This document shows, piece after piece, positions 1 to 5,418 of a DNA stretch of 7,169 bases. Made by a program: the position numbers and the translations under genes. Position 1 is the first letter of the stretch. The number at the start of each line of letters is the position of its first letter. Source of the DNA: Chloroflexota bacterium (GTDB lineage Bacteria > Chloroflexota > Dehalococcoidia > UBA2979); contig VYDC01000267.1 in assembly GCA_009843585.1 (NCBI GenBank), positions 1 through 7,169 of the forward strand. The letters run 5' to 3'. The notes below the pieces were generated by a model. The model made no database searches. It saw only the letters and a program-made list of their open reading frames with translations, and had not been told where the DNA came from.

Positions 1-863
1 GGTCACGGCCGGTCGAGTTCCGGCAGGGTCAGCCGGTGACGGCCACCCTCGTGAACAGCCGGCTCGCGGTCGGCGCGAGCCGACTCATCTTCGGTCTCGC
101 CGCCGGCGACGGCTCGATGATCCACGACGCCGCCTCGGTCGAGCTGCGCCTCTACGCGCTCGACGACGACGACCGCGGGACGCTCATTCGCGAGGTCGGG
201 CTCAGGCCGTCCTCGCTCGTGAGCGAGTGGGATCACGTCCACGAGGACGGCTCGACACACGTGCACCGGGACCCGATCGTCACGGTGTGGCGCGAGACCG
301 TCGACCTGACGCGCGCCGGGTGGTGGGGGGCCGAGCTCGCCGTGACCACGGGCGGCGAGCGACACGAGGGGCTCCGGATCCGCTTCTTCGTCGTCGACGA
401 GGGGGCCGAGCCCGCGGTCGGCGATGCGGCGCCTCCGACGCGCCAGCCCGTCCTCGCCGACGGCCGCGACATCGACTCCCTCTCGACGGCGCAGCCGCCG
501 AACCCGGGGATGCACCGGCTCACGGTGGAGGAGGCGCTCGCGCTCGGCCGGCCGGTGGTCGTCGCCTTCGTCACGCCGGCGTTCTGCCGCACGCGCTACT
601 GCGGACCGGTGCTGGAGCAGGTGGTGACGCCGGTCGCCGAGCGCTACTCGGGGCGCGTCGAGTTCGTGCACATCGAGCCGTACGACCTCGATCGCCTGCG
701 TGCGGAGGGCGCGTTCGTGACCGTGCCGGCGATGGAGGAGTGGGGGCTCTCGACGGAGCCCTGGGTCTTCGTGGTCGACGCCGAGGGCCGGATCGCGGCG
801 AAGTTCGAGGGCGTGCTCTCCGAGGAGGAACTCGACGAGGCGCTCGCGAGGCTCGGCGCCTAG
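1..863 (+). CDS. Thioredoxin-like protein with N-terminal beta domain, 5' end cut off by the window
   Basis: The frame is open from the first bases (first complete codon at base 3), and the protein reads naturally upstream of the first possible start, a GTG at 36, so I treat the gene as starting outside the window. About 286 residues are visible. The first ~130 form a beta-rich Ig-like region (strands around NSRLAVGASRLIFGL and a WWGAEL strand) with a His-rich loop, HVHEDGSTHVH, encoded at about 234-266. A ~30-residue linker leads to a C-terminal thioredoxin-like domain: VVAFVTPAFC, then a CX4C pair (cysteines at 585-587 and 600-602), VEFVHIEPYD, a cis-Pro-like TEPW segment, and VFVVDAEGRIAAKFEG. 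The Cys spacing is CX4C rather than the classic CXXC, so ordinary disulfide reductase activity is uncertain. The architecture resembles redox-linked proteins of the cell envelope; the N-terminal signal sequence, if any, is outside the window. It ends tail to tail with the next gene. Confidence 0.85.
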   Translation, partial: SRPVEFRQGQPVTATLVNSRLAVGASRLIFGLAAGDGSMIHDAASVELRLYALDDDDRGTLIREVGLRPSSLVSEWDHVHEDGSTHVHRDPIVTVWRETVDLTRAGWWGAELAVTTGGERHEGLRIRFFVVDEGAEPAVGDAAPPTRQPVLADGRDIDSLSTAQPPNPGMHRLTVEEALALGRPVVVAFVTPAFCRTRYCGPVLEQVVTPVAERYSGRVEFVHIEPYDLDRLRAEGAFVTVPAMEEWGLSTEPWVFVVDAEGRIAAKFEGVLSEEELDEALARLGA

Positions 864-1081
864 CGCGGCGACCAGGGCCGGCCGGTGATGAGCAGCAGCT
901 CCCCGAAGTACTCGTCGACGCCCTCGGAGAAGGTGTCCGCCACGGGCTCGCGCAGCGCGACCTCGAGGCCCGCTCGCACGACCCAGCGCGCCCCGGCCGG
1001 GGGCGCCGGCCTCGCGGTGCGGTCCGAGAGGTGCTCGCAGTCGGGCCAGTAGCAGCCCGCCGGGCAGAAGTCGGCCGCCAT
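860..1081 (-). CDS. Small Cys-rich hypothetical protein (73 aa)
   Basis: I do not recognise this protein. I chose the ATG at 1081 because GGGAG lies 8 bases upstream of it (in GACGGGAGCGGGACGC); an in-frame GTG at 1099 would add six residues. The N terminus carries three closely spaced cysteines, FCPAGCYWPDCEHL (C-X3-C-X4-C followed by E-H), which could bind a metal or iron-sulfur cluster. The remainder reads as one compact domain ending GVDEYFGELLLITGRPWSPR, with no membrane segment. The stop TAG (860-862) overlaps the stop of the plus-strand gene by three bases. The gene is divergent from the ketopantoate reductase gene, with about 100 bp between starts; a TATCCT hexamer at 1126-1131 on this strand is a possible -10. 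A good ribosome site and the filling of an otherwise empty 216-bp gap favour a real gene, but nothing confirms expression. Confidence 0.6.
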   Translation of the reverse strand: MAADFCPAGCYWPDCEHLSDRTARPAPPAGARWVVRAGLEVALREPVADTFSEGVDEYFGELLLITGRPWSPR

Positions 1082-1149
1082 GCGTCCCGCTCCCGTCACG
1101 CCGTCGGCGCGGTCCCCACCCCGTCAGGATAGCGGGCGGGGTCGTGGGC

Positions 1150-1155
1150 TACGAT
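1150..1155 (+). promoter_or_regulatory. Candidate -10 element (TACGAT) for the ketopantoate reductase gene
   Basis: TACGAT fits the TAnnnT pattern of high-GC bacterial -10 boxes and would place the transcript start near 1162, about 18 bases before the ATG at 1180. No convincing -35 is visible 16-18 bases upstream. A very similar hexamer, TACAAT, precedes the CoA-binding gene. Weak evidence, based on position and resemblance only. Confidence 0.35.
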
Positions 1156-1179
1156 GCGGCGGCACGGGCCGGGGGCAGG

Positions 1180-2181
1180 ATGGACCAGGCGCAGCGCGTC
1201 GGCGTGATCGGCGCCGGAGCCGTGGGGAGCTACTACGGCGCGCGCCTCGCCGAGGCGGGTCACGACGTCCGCTTCCTCCTCCGGCGCGACTACGAGGCGG
1301 TGCGCTCGGGCGGGCTCCGCGTGCGGAGCGTGGACGGCGACCTCCACCTGGCGCGGCCGTTCGCGGCGGCGACGAGCGAGGAAATCGGACCCGTCGACTG
1401 GGTCGTCTGCGCGCTCAAGGCGACCTCGCTCGACGCCGTCCCGGCGCTCCTGCAGCCGTGTCTTCAGGAGACGACGCGCGTCCTCGTGCTGATGAACGGG
1501 CTTGGCCTGGAGGAGCGCTTCTCCGACTGGTTCGGCGCCCGCCGCGTCTTCGGCGCGCTCGCCTTCACCTGCATCAACCGCGGCGAGCCCGGCGTCGTCA
1601 ACCACCTCCGCTACGGGCCGATCACCATCGGCCACGCCGAGGACGACCCGGCGGAGCTCTCAGCCGCCGCGAGGCTCTGGGCGGGAGCGAAGGTCGAGGT
1701 CTCGACCGCCCCGTCCCTGCTCCGCGCGCGCTGGGAGAAGCTCTGCTGGAACATCCCCTTCAACGGCCTCACCATCGCCGCCGGCGGCGTCGCGACCGAC
1801 CGGGTGGTGGGCGATGCGGCGCTGCGGCGCGAGGCCCGCGCGCTCATGGAGGAGGTCGTCCGGCTGGGGAACGCCGAGCTCGCCCGCTCGGGCGAGGCGG
1901 CGCGCATCGACGGCGAGGCGGTCATCGAGCGGATGTTCGCGATGACCGACGTGATGGGCGCCTACCGGCCGAGCACGCTCATCGACTACCTCGAGGGCCG
2001 GGCGCTCGAAGTCGAGGCGATCTTCGGGGAGCCGCTCCGCCGCGCGCACGCCCTCGGCGAGCCGGCCCCGCGCCTCGAGCTGATGACCGCGCTGCTGCGC
2101 TCGCTCGCCGGGGGTCCCGGCCCCGCCGCCACGACGGGGGCCGGGACCGCGGGCGATGGATCCGGCGGCGACGCGGCCTGA
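1180..2181 (+). CDS. Ketopantoate reductase family protein (PanE/ApbA-like), 333 aa
   Basis: Predicted NADPH-dependent 2-dehydropantoate 2-reductase, which makes pantoate for pantothenate and CoA synthesis in the cytoplasm. The N-terminal Rossmann fold carries GAGAVG (residues 11-16). K80 (ALKA) and N106 (LMNGLG) match the NADPH-binding positions of E. coli PanE. The C-terminal helical domain has the catalytic lysine K187 in RWEKLCWN, with N191 and N195 after it. S265 and E277 (ALEVEAIFGEPLRRA) match the substrate-binding Ser and Glu. All key residues are therefore present. I chose the ATG at 1180 because it places the GxGxxG motif 10 residues in, as is usual; the GTG at 1144 adds an unremarkable 12-residue tail. 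The last ~23 residues are a low-complexity Gly/Ala tail. PanE paralogues acting on other 2-oxo acids are common and there are no panB/panC neighbours, so the exact substrate is not certain. Confidence 0.9.
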   Translation: MDQAQRVGVIGAGAVGSYYGARLAEAGHDVRFLLRRDYEAVRSGGLRVRSVDGDLHLARPFAAATSEEIGPVDWVVCALKATSLDAVPALLQPCLQETTRVLVLMNGLGLEERFSDWFGARRVFGALAFTCINRGEPGVVNHLRYGPITIGHAEDDPAELSAAARLWAGAKVEVSTAPSLLRARWEKLCWNIPFNGLTIAAGGVATDRVVGDAALRREARALMEEVVRLGNAELARSGEAARIDGEAVIERMFAMTDVMGAYRPSTLIDYLEGRALEVEAIFGEPLRRAHALGEPAPRLELMTALLRSLAGGPGPAATTGAGTAGDGSGGDAA

Positions 2182-2184
2182 TCG

Positions 2185-2214
2185 CACCGTGCGCTCCGTC
2201 GCCGCGCACCGGTG
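2185..2214. terminator. Bulged hairpin in the convergent gap, possible bidirectional terminator
   Basis: Two arms, 2185-2194 (CACCGTGCGC) and 2204-2214 (GCGCACCGGTG), form a 10-bp stem with one unpaired C at 2209 and a 9-base loop. The hairpin sits exactly in the 35-bp gap between the convergent stops at 2181 and 2217. There is no T-run on either side, so it would not be a classical intrinsic terminator; U-less hairpin terminators have been proposed in high-GC actinobacteria. Placement is the strongest argument. Confidence 0.45.
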
Positions 2215-2216
2215 GC

Positions 2217-3257
2217 TCAGTCCTCCATGAGCGGCGTCCCGCACACGAGCCCGGAGGGCCCGTCGTCGAAGTCGCCCTCACGGACCGTTCGGGCGGGGAG
2301 CGTCCGGACGAGCGCCGGCGCCACCGGCTCGTTGCCGGGGAGGACGGTGCCCTCCTTCTTGAAGGCCGCCTGGGCGACGCTGTCCAGGCCGGCGAGGCCC
2401 TTCGCGCCCTCGAGGGCCGTGAGGTCGCCGCCGTAGTAGTCGAACCAGGGCAGGCCGGCCCGCGAGTACTCGAGCGCCGTCGGGGGCTCGTGGGGCGGCC
2501 GGGCTCCGGTGGCGGCCAGGAACTGGGCGCTGTTCAGGATGTGGACGAAGCAGCGCGAGCGCACCGACCTCTCCCAGGCGTCGAAGCCGTGGCGGTCCCT
2601 GTAGATCTCCTGGCGCATGAGGCCGCCGGGGGCCAGCCCCATCTCGGCGCTCGCCTGCATGGCCAGCGCGTCGATGCGCCGGGCATGCAGGTGCCGCTCG
2701 AGGCGCCTCTGGCGTTCCAGGATCTTCTGGTACCGCGGTGCCGTCATCGGCGAAGCGGCGATCTGCAGACCGCCGTGGTGCGCCTCGCCCGTGAGCTGCT
2801 CCTCGGCGGAGTAGCCCTCGCCCAGCGGCATCGCGACGAACTGCCGGATGAGCCCCTTCGTCACGCAGAATCCGTCGAGCCAGGGCTGCTCGGGAGCGAC
2901 GAGGTAGTCCTGCGGCTCTTCCGTGAGCTCGTCGCGCCACGGCTCGCCGGTGAGCGCGTTGATCTTCCCGGCCGCCACCTTGACAGCCATCGGGTAGCCG
3001 GCGCGGAAGCTGATCCACATCGCCTCGGCCTGGTGCATCGGGAGGAAGACGCCACCGTGCCGGCTCCACGCCTGAGGGAGCCGCTCCGCGTGGTCGTCGA
3101 CGTGGAGCAGCGGGAAGCGACCCAGCCCCGGCGGGAGCGGGTACTCGCGGTTGTCGTCCGGGATGCGGAGCGTGCGCTGGAAGTCCACCTCCAGCACGGC
3201 GTCCTCGTGCACCTCCGGGAATCGGAAGACCAGGCTGTCCTCCCTGAGTTCGATCAT
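2217..3257 (-). CDS. Conserved-looking protein of unknown function (346 aa), second gene of the XRE operon
   Basis: I cannot assign a function. The sequence resembles an unnamed family of similar length that I have an impression of seeing in several bacterial phyla, but I know no characterised member. No signal peptide or membrane helix is visible, so it is probably cytoplasmic. Residues 1-170 look like a beta-rich domain: FRFPEVHEDA, FQRTLRIPDDNREYPLPPGLG (27-46), HGGVFLPMHQAEAMWISF, VKVAAGKINALTGEPW, then DYLVAPEQPWLDGF and RQFVAMPLGEGYSAEEQLTGEAHHGGLQI. Residues 172-230 are charged and helical (KILERQRRLERHLHARR). The C-terminal part contains RCFVHILNSAQF, an LPWFDYYGGD segment (269-278), and an acidic end. 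The ATG at 3257 is supported by a strong GGAGG 8 bases upstream. It lies 59 bases after the stop of the XRE gene on the same strand, with no convincing promoter between, so the two are probably co-transcribed. No nuclease, kinase or protease signature is evident. Confidence 0.85.
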   Translation of the reverse strand: MIELREDSLVFRFPEVHEDAVLEVDFQRTLRIPDDNREYPLPPGLGRFPLLHVDDHAERLPQAWSRHGGVFLPMHQAEAMWISFRAGYPMAVKVAAGKINALTGEPWRDELTEEPQDYLVAPEQPWLDGFCVTKGLIRQFVAMPLGEGYSAEEQLTGEAHHGGLQIAASPMTAPRYQKILERQRRLERHLHARRIDALAMQASAEMGLAPGGLMRQEIYRDRHGFDAWERSVRSRCFVHILNSAQFLAATGARPPHEPPTALEYSRAGLPWFDYYGGDLTALEGAKGLAGLDSVAQAAFKKEGTVLPGNEPVAPALVRTLPARTVREGDFDDGPSGLVCGTPLMED

Positions 3258-3265
3258 CGTTCTCT

Positions 3266-3276
3266 CCTCCCTCCCC
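3266..3276 (-). promoter_or_regulatory. Strong ribosome binding site of the 346-aa protein
   Basis: On the minus strand the sequence GGGAGGGAGGAG precedes the ATG at 3257, with the GGAGG core 8 bases upstream. It is the best Shine-Dalgarno sequence in the window and contrasts with the regulator gene upstream, which has none. Confidence 0.75.
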
Positions 3277-3297
3277 TCGTTGCCTGTCGTCGCGTCC

Positions 3298-3317
3298 GGC
3301 CCGCGCGGGAGCGGGCC
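3298..3317. other. Intercistronic hairpin between the XRE gene and the 346-aa gene
   Basis: GGCCCGC (3298-3304) and GCGGGCC (3311-3317) form a perfect 7-bp stem around a 6-base loop. It starts at the last base of the XRE stop codon and lies about 40 bases before the next start. There is no T-run after it in the direction of transcription, so it is probably not a full intrinsic terminator. It could partially terminate, pause polymerase, or protect one side of the mRNA. Function is inferred from position only. Confidence 0.4.
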
Positions 3318-3667
3318 TACCAGTCGCCGTCCCGGACCTCGCGCGCGACGCGGAGGATGGCGTGGTCCGGGGCGTCGCGGAGCTCGCGGATCAGCTCGCC
3401 GAAGAGCTGCGGCCGCCTGCGGACGATCGCCTGCAGATCGCTCGATACCTTCCCCGCCATCGCGAGCAGCAGGTCGGGATCGGCACGGAGCTCGGAGGCG
3501 AGGCGCCGGATCGTCGCCTCCGACGGGGGCGCCACCTGGTCACGCTCGATCTTGCTCAGGTAGGCCGGCTCCACGCCTACCCGCTGCGCCACCCGGCGCA
3601 CGGAATAGGCGGGGTCGTCCCTCCGGAACGTCTCCCGGACCTCTCGCACGTACCCGCCGAATGTCAT
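3317..3667 (-). CDS. XRE-family helix-turn-helix transcriptional regulator (116 aa)
   Basis: Short DNA-binding protein. Residues 1-16 (MTFGGYVREVRETFRR) form a first helix. Residues 22-45 contain the helix-turn-helix: SVRRVAQRVGVEPAYLSKIERDQV, with the typical VGV turn and the YLSKIERD recognition helix. The segment PPSEATIRRLASELRADPDLLLAMAGKV completes the fold. The C-terminal ~40 residues (SSDLQAIVRRRPQLFGELIRELRDAPDHAILRVAREVRDGDW) are helical and probably mediate dimerisation or partner contact. I chose the ATG at 3667 because the fold is then complete with no extra residues; the open frame continues upstream, but only as sequence antisense to the symporter gene. There is no Shine-Dalgarno sequence, and the candidate promoter puts the transcript start within a few bases of the ATG, so leaderless translation is likely. 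A perfect palindrome over the -10 suggests autoregulation. The 346-aa gene follows on the same strand. Confidence 0.9.
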   Translation of the reverse strand: MTFGGYVREVRETFRRDDPAYSVRRVAQRVGVEPAYLSKIERDQVAPPSEATIRRLASELRADPDLLLAMAGKVSSDLQAIVRRRPQLFGELIRELRDAPDHAILRVAREVRDGDW

Positions 3668-3686
3668 GTGTACTACATAGTACACA
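3667..3686. promoter_or_regulatory. Perfect 9+9 bp inverted repeat, probable operator of the XRE regulator
   Basis: On the plus strand TGTGTACTA, a CA spacer, then TAGTACACA: two perfectly complementary 9-base arms with dyad symmetry. It overlaps the candidate -10 of the XRE promoter, and its last base on the minus strand is the A of the ATG. A dimeric HTH protein bound here would block initiation. Being so AT-rich here it is unlikely to be a chance GC-driven palindrome. The divergent symporter gene starts about 135 bases away and could also be affected. Confidence 0.75.
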
Positions 3687-3703
3687 CTCAACCCGCCTGT
3701 CAA
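3677..3703 (-). promoter_or_regulatory. Candidate promoter of the XRE operon (TTGACA / TACTAT)
   Basis: The minus strand has an exact consensus -35, TTGACA (3703-3698), and TACTAT (3682-3677) as -10, with a 15-base spacer, which is shorter than ideal. The alternative TATGTA (3679-3674) gives an 18-base spacer but matches the consensus less well. Either choice starts the transcript at or just before the ATG at 3667. The exact TTGACA and the local AT-richness stand out in this GC-rich window. Confidence 0.6.
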
Positions 3704-3717
3704 GCCACGAGGCGGGC

Positions 3718-3735
3718 CGCCCCCTGATGGGGGCG
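3718..3735. other. GC-rich hairpin in the divergent intergenic region
   Basis: CGCCCCC (3718-3724) and GGGGGCG (3729-3735) form a perfect 7-bp stem with the 4-base loop TGAT. It lies between the XRE promoter and the symporter gene. If the symporter transcript starts near 3784 the hairpin is not transcribed with it, so its role, if any, is unknown. Confidence 0.3.
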
Positions 3736-3768
3736 ATGCCCGGGCGGGCTGCGGCTGTGCCCCATGGT

Positions 3769-3777
3769 TGCGATACT
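3769..3777 (+). promoter_or_regulatory. Possible extended -10 (TGC-GATACT) for the symporter gene
   Basis: TTGCGATACTC contains a TGn motif directly before GATACT, giving an extended -10 pattern that can work without a good -35; none is visible. It would start transcription near 3784, about 37 bases before the GTG at 3821 and after the alternative ATG at 3764. Weak evidence. Confidence 0.25.
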
Positions 3778-3820
3778 CGGTCCCGCCGCCCGGCACGCAC
3801 GCACCGGGATCGGGGTCGAC

Positions 3821-5314
3821 GTGGGCAGCCCGTGGGTGGTCGGCGTCTTCTGCCTCTACTTCGCCGGCCTGATCCTGATCGCGCTCTCCGGCGCCCGCCG
3901 GATGCGCAACATGGGCGACTACGTCTTGGGCGGGAGGCGCCTCAGCAGCTTCACCGCCGCTCTCAGCGCGGGATCCTCGACGACGAGCGCCTGGACGATG
4001 CTCGCCCTCCCCGGTCTCGCCTTCGCGCACGGCCTCGGCGAGATGTGGATCCCGGTCGCCGCCTCGCTCGGCATCTGGCTGAGCTGGACGGTGCTCGCCA
4101 GGCGCCTGCGGCGCTACACGATCGAGGCCGGCGACATCCTGACGCTTCCGGAGTTCTACGAGGTCCGCTTCGGCGACACGACGGGGCTGCTCCGTACCGT
4201 CGCGTCGCTGATCACCGTCCTCTTCGTGCTCTTCTACGTGACGTCGGGACTGGTCGGCGGCGCGAAGCTGCTCGAGACGATCTTCGACGTGGACGCGGCC
4301 ACCGGCGTGCTGCTCACCCTCTTCGTCGTCGTCACCTACACCCTCATCGGCGGCTTCCTCGCGGTCTCGCGGACCGACGTCTTCCAGGCGCTCCTGATGC
4401 TCGGGAGCCTCGCTCTCATCGCCCTCGTCCTCACCGCGCACGCCGAGGGCGGTCCCGCGGGCGTCGACTCAGGCCGGGGCCTCCTCAACCCCTTCACCCA
4501 CGAAGGCAGGCCGCTCGACCTCTTCTTCGCGCTCTCGACCGCGGGGTGGGCCCTCGGCGCCTTCGGGTCGCAGCGGATCCTGCAGCGCTTCATGGCGCTC
4601 GAGGACGAGGAGCTGGTGGAGCGCAGCCGCAACATCTCCCTCGTCTGGCTCGTCTCGGTCTACGGGCTCGCGCTCGCCGTCGGCCTCCTCGCCGGCCCCG
4701 TCCTCACCGAGCGCGACCTGCTCCCGGAGGTCGCGGACCCGGAGCGCGTCTTCCTCGTCGTCTCCGAGGTCTTCTTCCACCCGGCGGTGACGGGAGTGCT
4801 GCTGGTCGCCGTGATCGCCGCCGTGATGAGCACCGCCGACTCGCAGCTGCTCCTCGCCTCGGCGGTCGCCACCGACGACGTGCCGCTCATGCGCAGGCTC
4901 AGCCGGCGGCTCGCGCAGCGGGCGCGGGTGTGGCTCGGGCGCGGGCTCCTGGTCGTGATCGGCGGCGCCGCCGCCTTCGTCGCGATCTTCTTCCCCGAGT
5001 CGATCTTCGAGCTGGTGAGCTACGCCTGGGGTGGGATGGGCGCGGCCTTCGGGCCGGTCACGATCCTCGCCCTCTACTGGCGCCGCCTGAACGCGTGGGG
5101 CGCCGGCTCCTCCATCGTCGCGGGGACGCTGGTCGCGACGCTCTGGTGGTCGCTCTCCGGCGGGCCCGGCGGCGTCTGGGAGATCCAGCCCGCCACTCCC
5201 GGCTTCCTGGTGGCGACCGGCGTCGCGGTCCTGGTCTCGCTGCTGACGCCCGGGCCGCCCCGGGAGGTCGTCGCCCTCTACGACCGCGTGAACGCTCCGC
5301 CGGCGCGGCGCTGA
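3821..5314 (+). CDS. PutP-family sodium/solute symporter (SSS family), 497 aa
   Basis: Inner-membrane secondary transporter with about 13 hydrophobic segments, predicted to import a solute with sodium. It aligns with E. coli PutP (502 aa): DYVLGGRRL, FTAALSAGS, TLPEFYEVRF, the TM4 tyrosine (Y139), YTLIGGFLAVS.TD, ILQRFMA, VIAAVMST and SYAWGGMGAAFGPV. I chose the GTG at 3821 because PutP then aligns from the N terminus with a constant one-residue offset, and GGGG lies 5-6 bases before it. The in-frame ATG at 3764 adds 19 residues, includes the rare ATA codon and looks non-coding. The sodium-site residues S337 and T338 are kept. In TM2, PutP A53, D55, M56 and G58 are replaced by S, T, T and A. 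In TM6, W243 is kept, but PutP Y248 and P252 become A247 and Q251. It may therefore not carry proline; the substrate is unknown. The gene is divergent from the XRE operon. Confidence 0.9.
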   Translation: MGSPWVVGVFCLYFAGLILIALSGARRMRNMGDYVLGGRRLSSFTAALSAGSSTTSAWTMLALPGLAFAHGLGEMWIPVAASLGIWLSWTVLARRLRRYTIEAGDILTLPEFYEVRFGDTTGLLRTVASLITVLFVLFYVTSGLVGGAKLLETIFDVDAATGVLLTLFVVVTYTLIGGFLAVSRTDVFQALLMLGSLALIALVLTAHAEGGPAGVDSGRGLLNPFTHEGRPLDLFFALSTAGWALGAFGSQRILQRFMALEDEELVERSRNISLVWLVSVYGLALAVGLLAGPVLTERDLLPEVADPERVFLVVSEVFFHPAVTGVLLVAVIAAVMSTADSQLLLASAVATDDVPLMRRLSRRLAQRARVWLGRGLLVVIGGAAAFVAIFFPESIFELVSYAWGGMGAAFGPVTILALYWRRLNAWGAGSSIVAGTLVATLWWSLSGGPGGVWEIQPATPGFLVATGVAVLVSLLTPGPPREVVALYDRVNAPPARR

Positions 5315-5324
5315 CTGTCCCTCG

Positions 5325-5339
5325 CCGGCCCGGAGCCGG
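5325..5339 (+). terminator. Weak hairpin after the symporter gene
   Basis: CCGGC (5325-5329) pairs with GCCGG (5335-5339) around a 5-base loop, 11 bases after the symporter stop. The stem is short and no T-run follows, and such pairs are frequent by chance at this GC content. Listed as a possible transcript end only because of its position. Confidence 0.2.
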
Positions 5340-5368
5340 ACGCGCTGCCGGTCTACGCCGCCGCCACC

Positions 5369-5374
5369 TACAAT
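5369..5374 (+). promoter_or_regulatory. Candidate -10 element (TACAAT) before the CoA-binding gene
   Basis: TACAAT matches the TATAAT consensus at five of six positions and stands out in the 104-bp intergenic stretch. It predicts a transcript start near 5381 and a leader of about 38 bases. The hexamer 17 bases upstream (TGCCGG) is a poor -35. If real, the two downstream genes are transcribed independently of the symporter. Confidence 0.45.
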
Positions 5375-5418
5375 CGGGCGGCGCATCCATCCGCGGAGCG
5401 AGCGGGAGACGAGGGGCC

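Noticed and set aside
3..671. A 222-codon minus-strand frame opposite the thioredoxin-like gene
   Set aside because: Composition is Arg/Glu/Val/Ala-rich with no domain, and the plus strand encodes a clear thioredoxin-like fold.
1080..3563. An 827-codon open plus-strand frame
   Set aside because: It runs out of frame through the ketopantoate reductase gene and antisense to the 346-aa and XRE genes. Its product is a low-complexity Arg/Ala/Gly-rich sequence typical of shadow frames in GC-rich DNA.
3764..3820. ATG at 3764 as start of the symporter
   Set aside because: The extra 19 residues include a rare ATA codon, lack a good ribosome site, may lie upstream of the transcript start and have no counterpart in PutP. 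It remains possible.
3668..4441. A 258-residue N-terminal extension of the XRE frame
   Set aside because: It is antisense to the symporter, has a biased Glu/Asp/Arg composition, and would put the promoter and operator inside the coding region. The HTH domain is complete from the ATG at 3667.
4469..5386. A 305-codon minus-strand frame opposite the symporter
   Set aside because: Asp/Arg/Gly-rich shadow with no recognisable domain, directly antisense to a well-supported membrane protein.
3151..5418. The plus-strand frame upstream of the CoA-binding gene, continuous with it for 1270 codons
   Set aside because: Before 5419 the translation is Arg/Pro-rich shadow sequence overlapping the XRE and symporter genes. 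Recognisable protein begins only with the CoA-binding domain.
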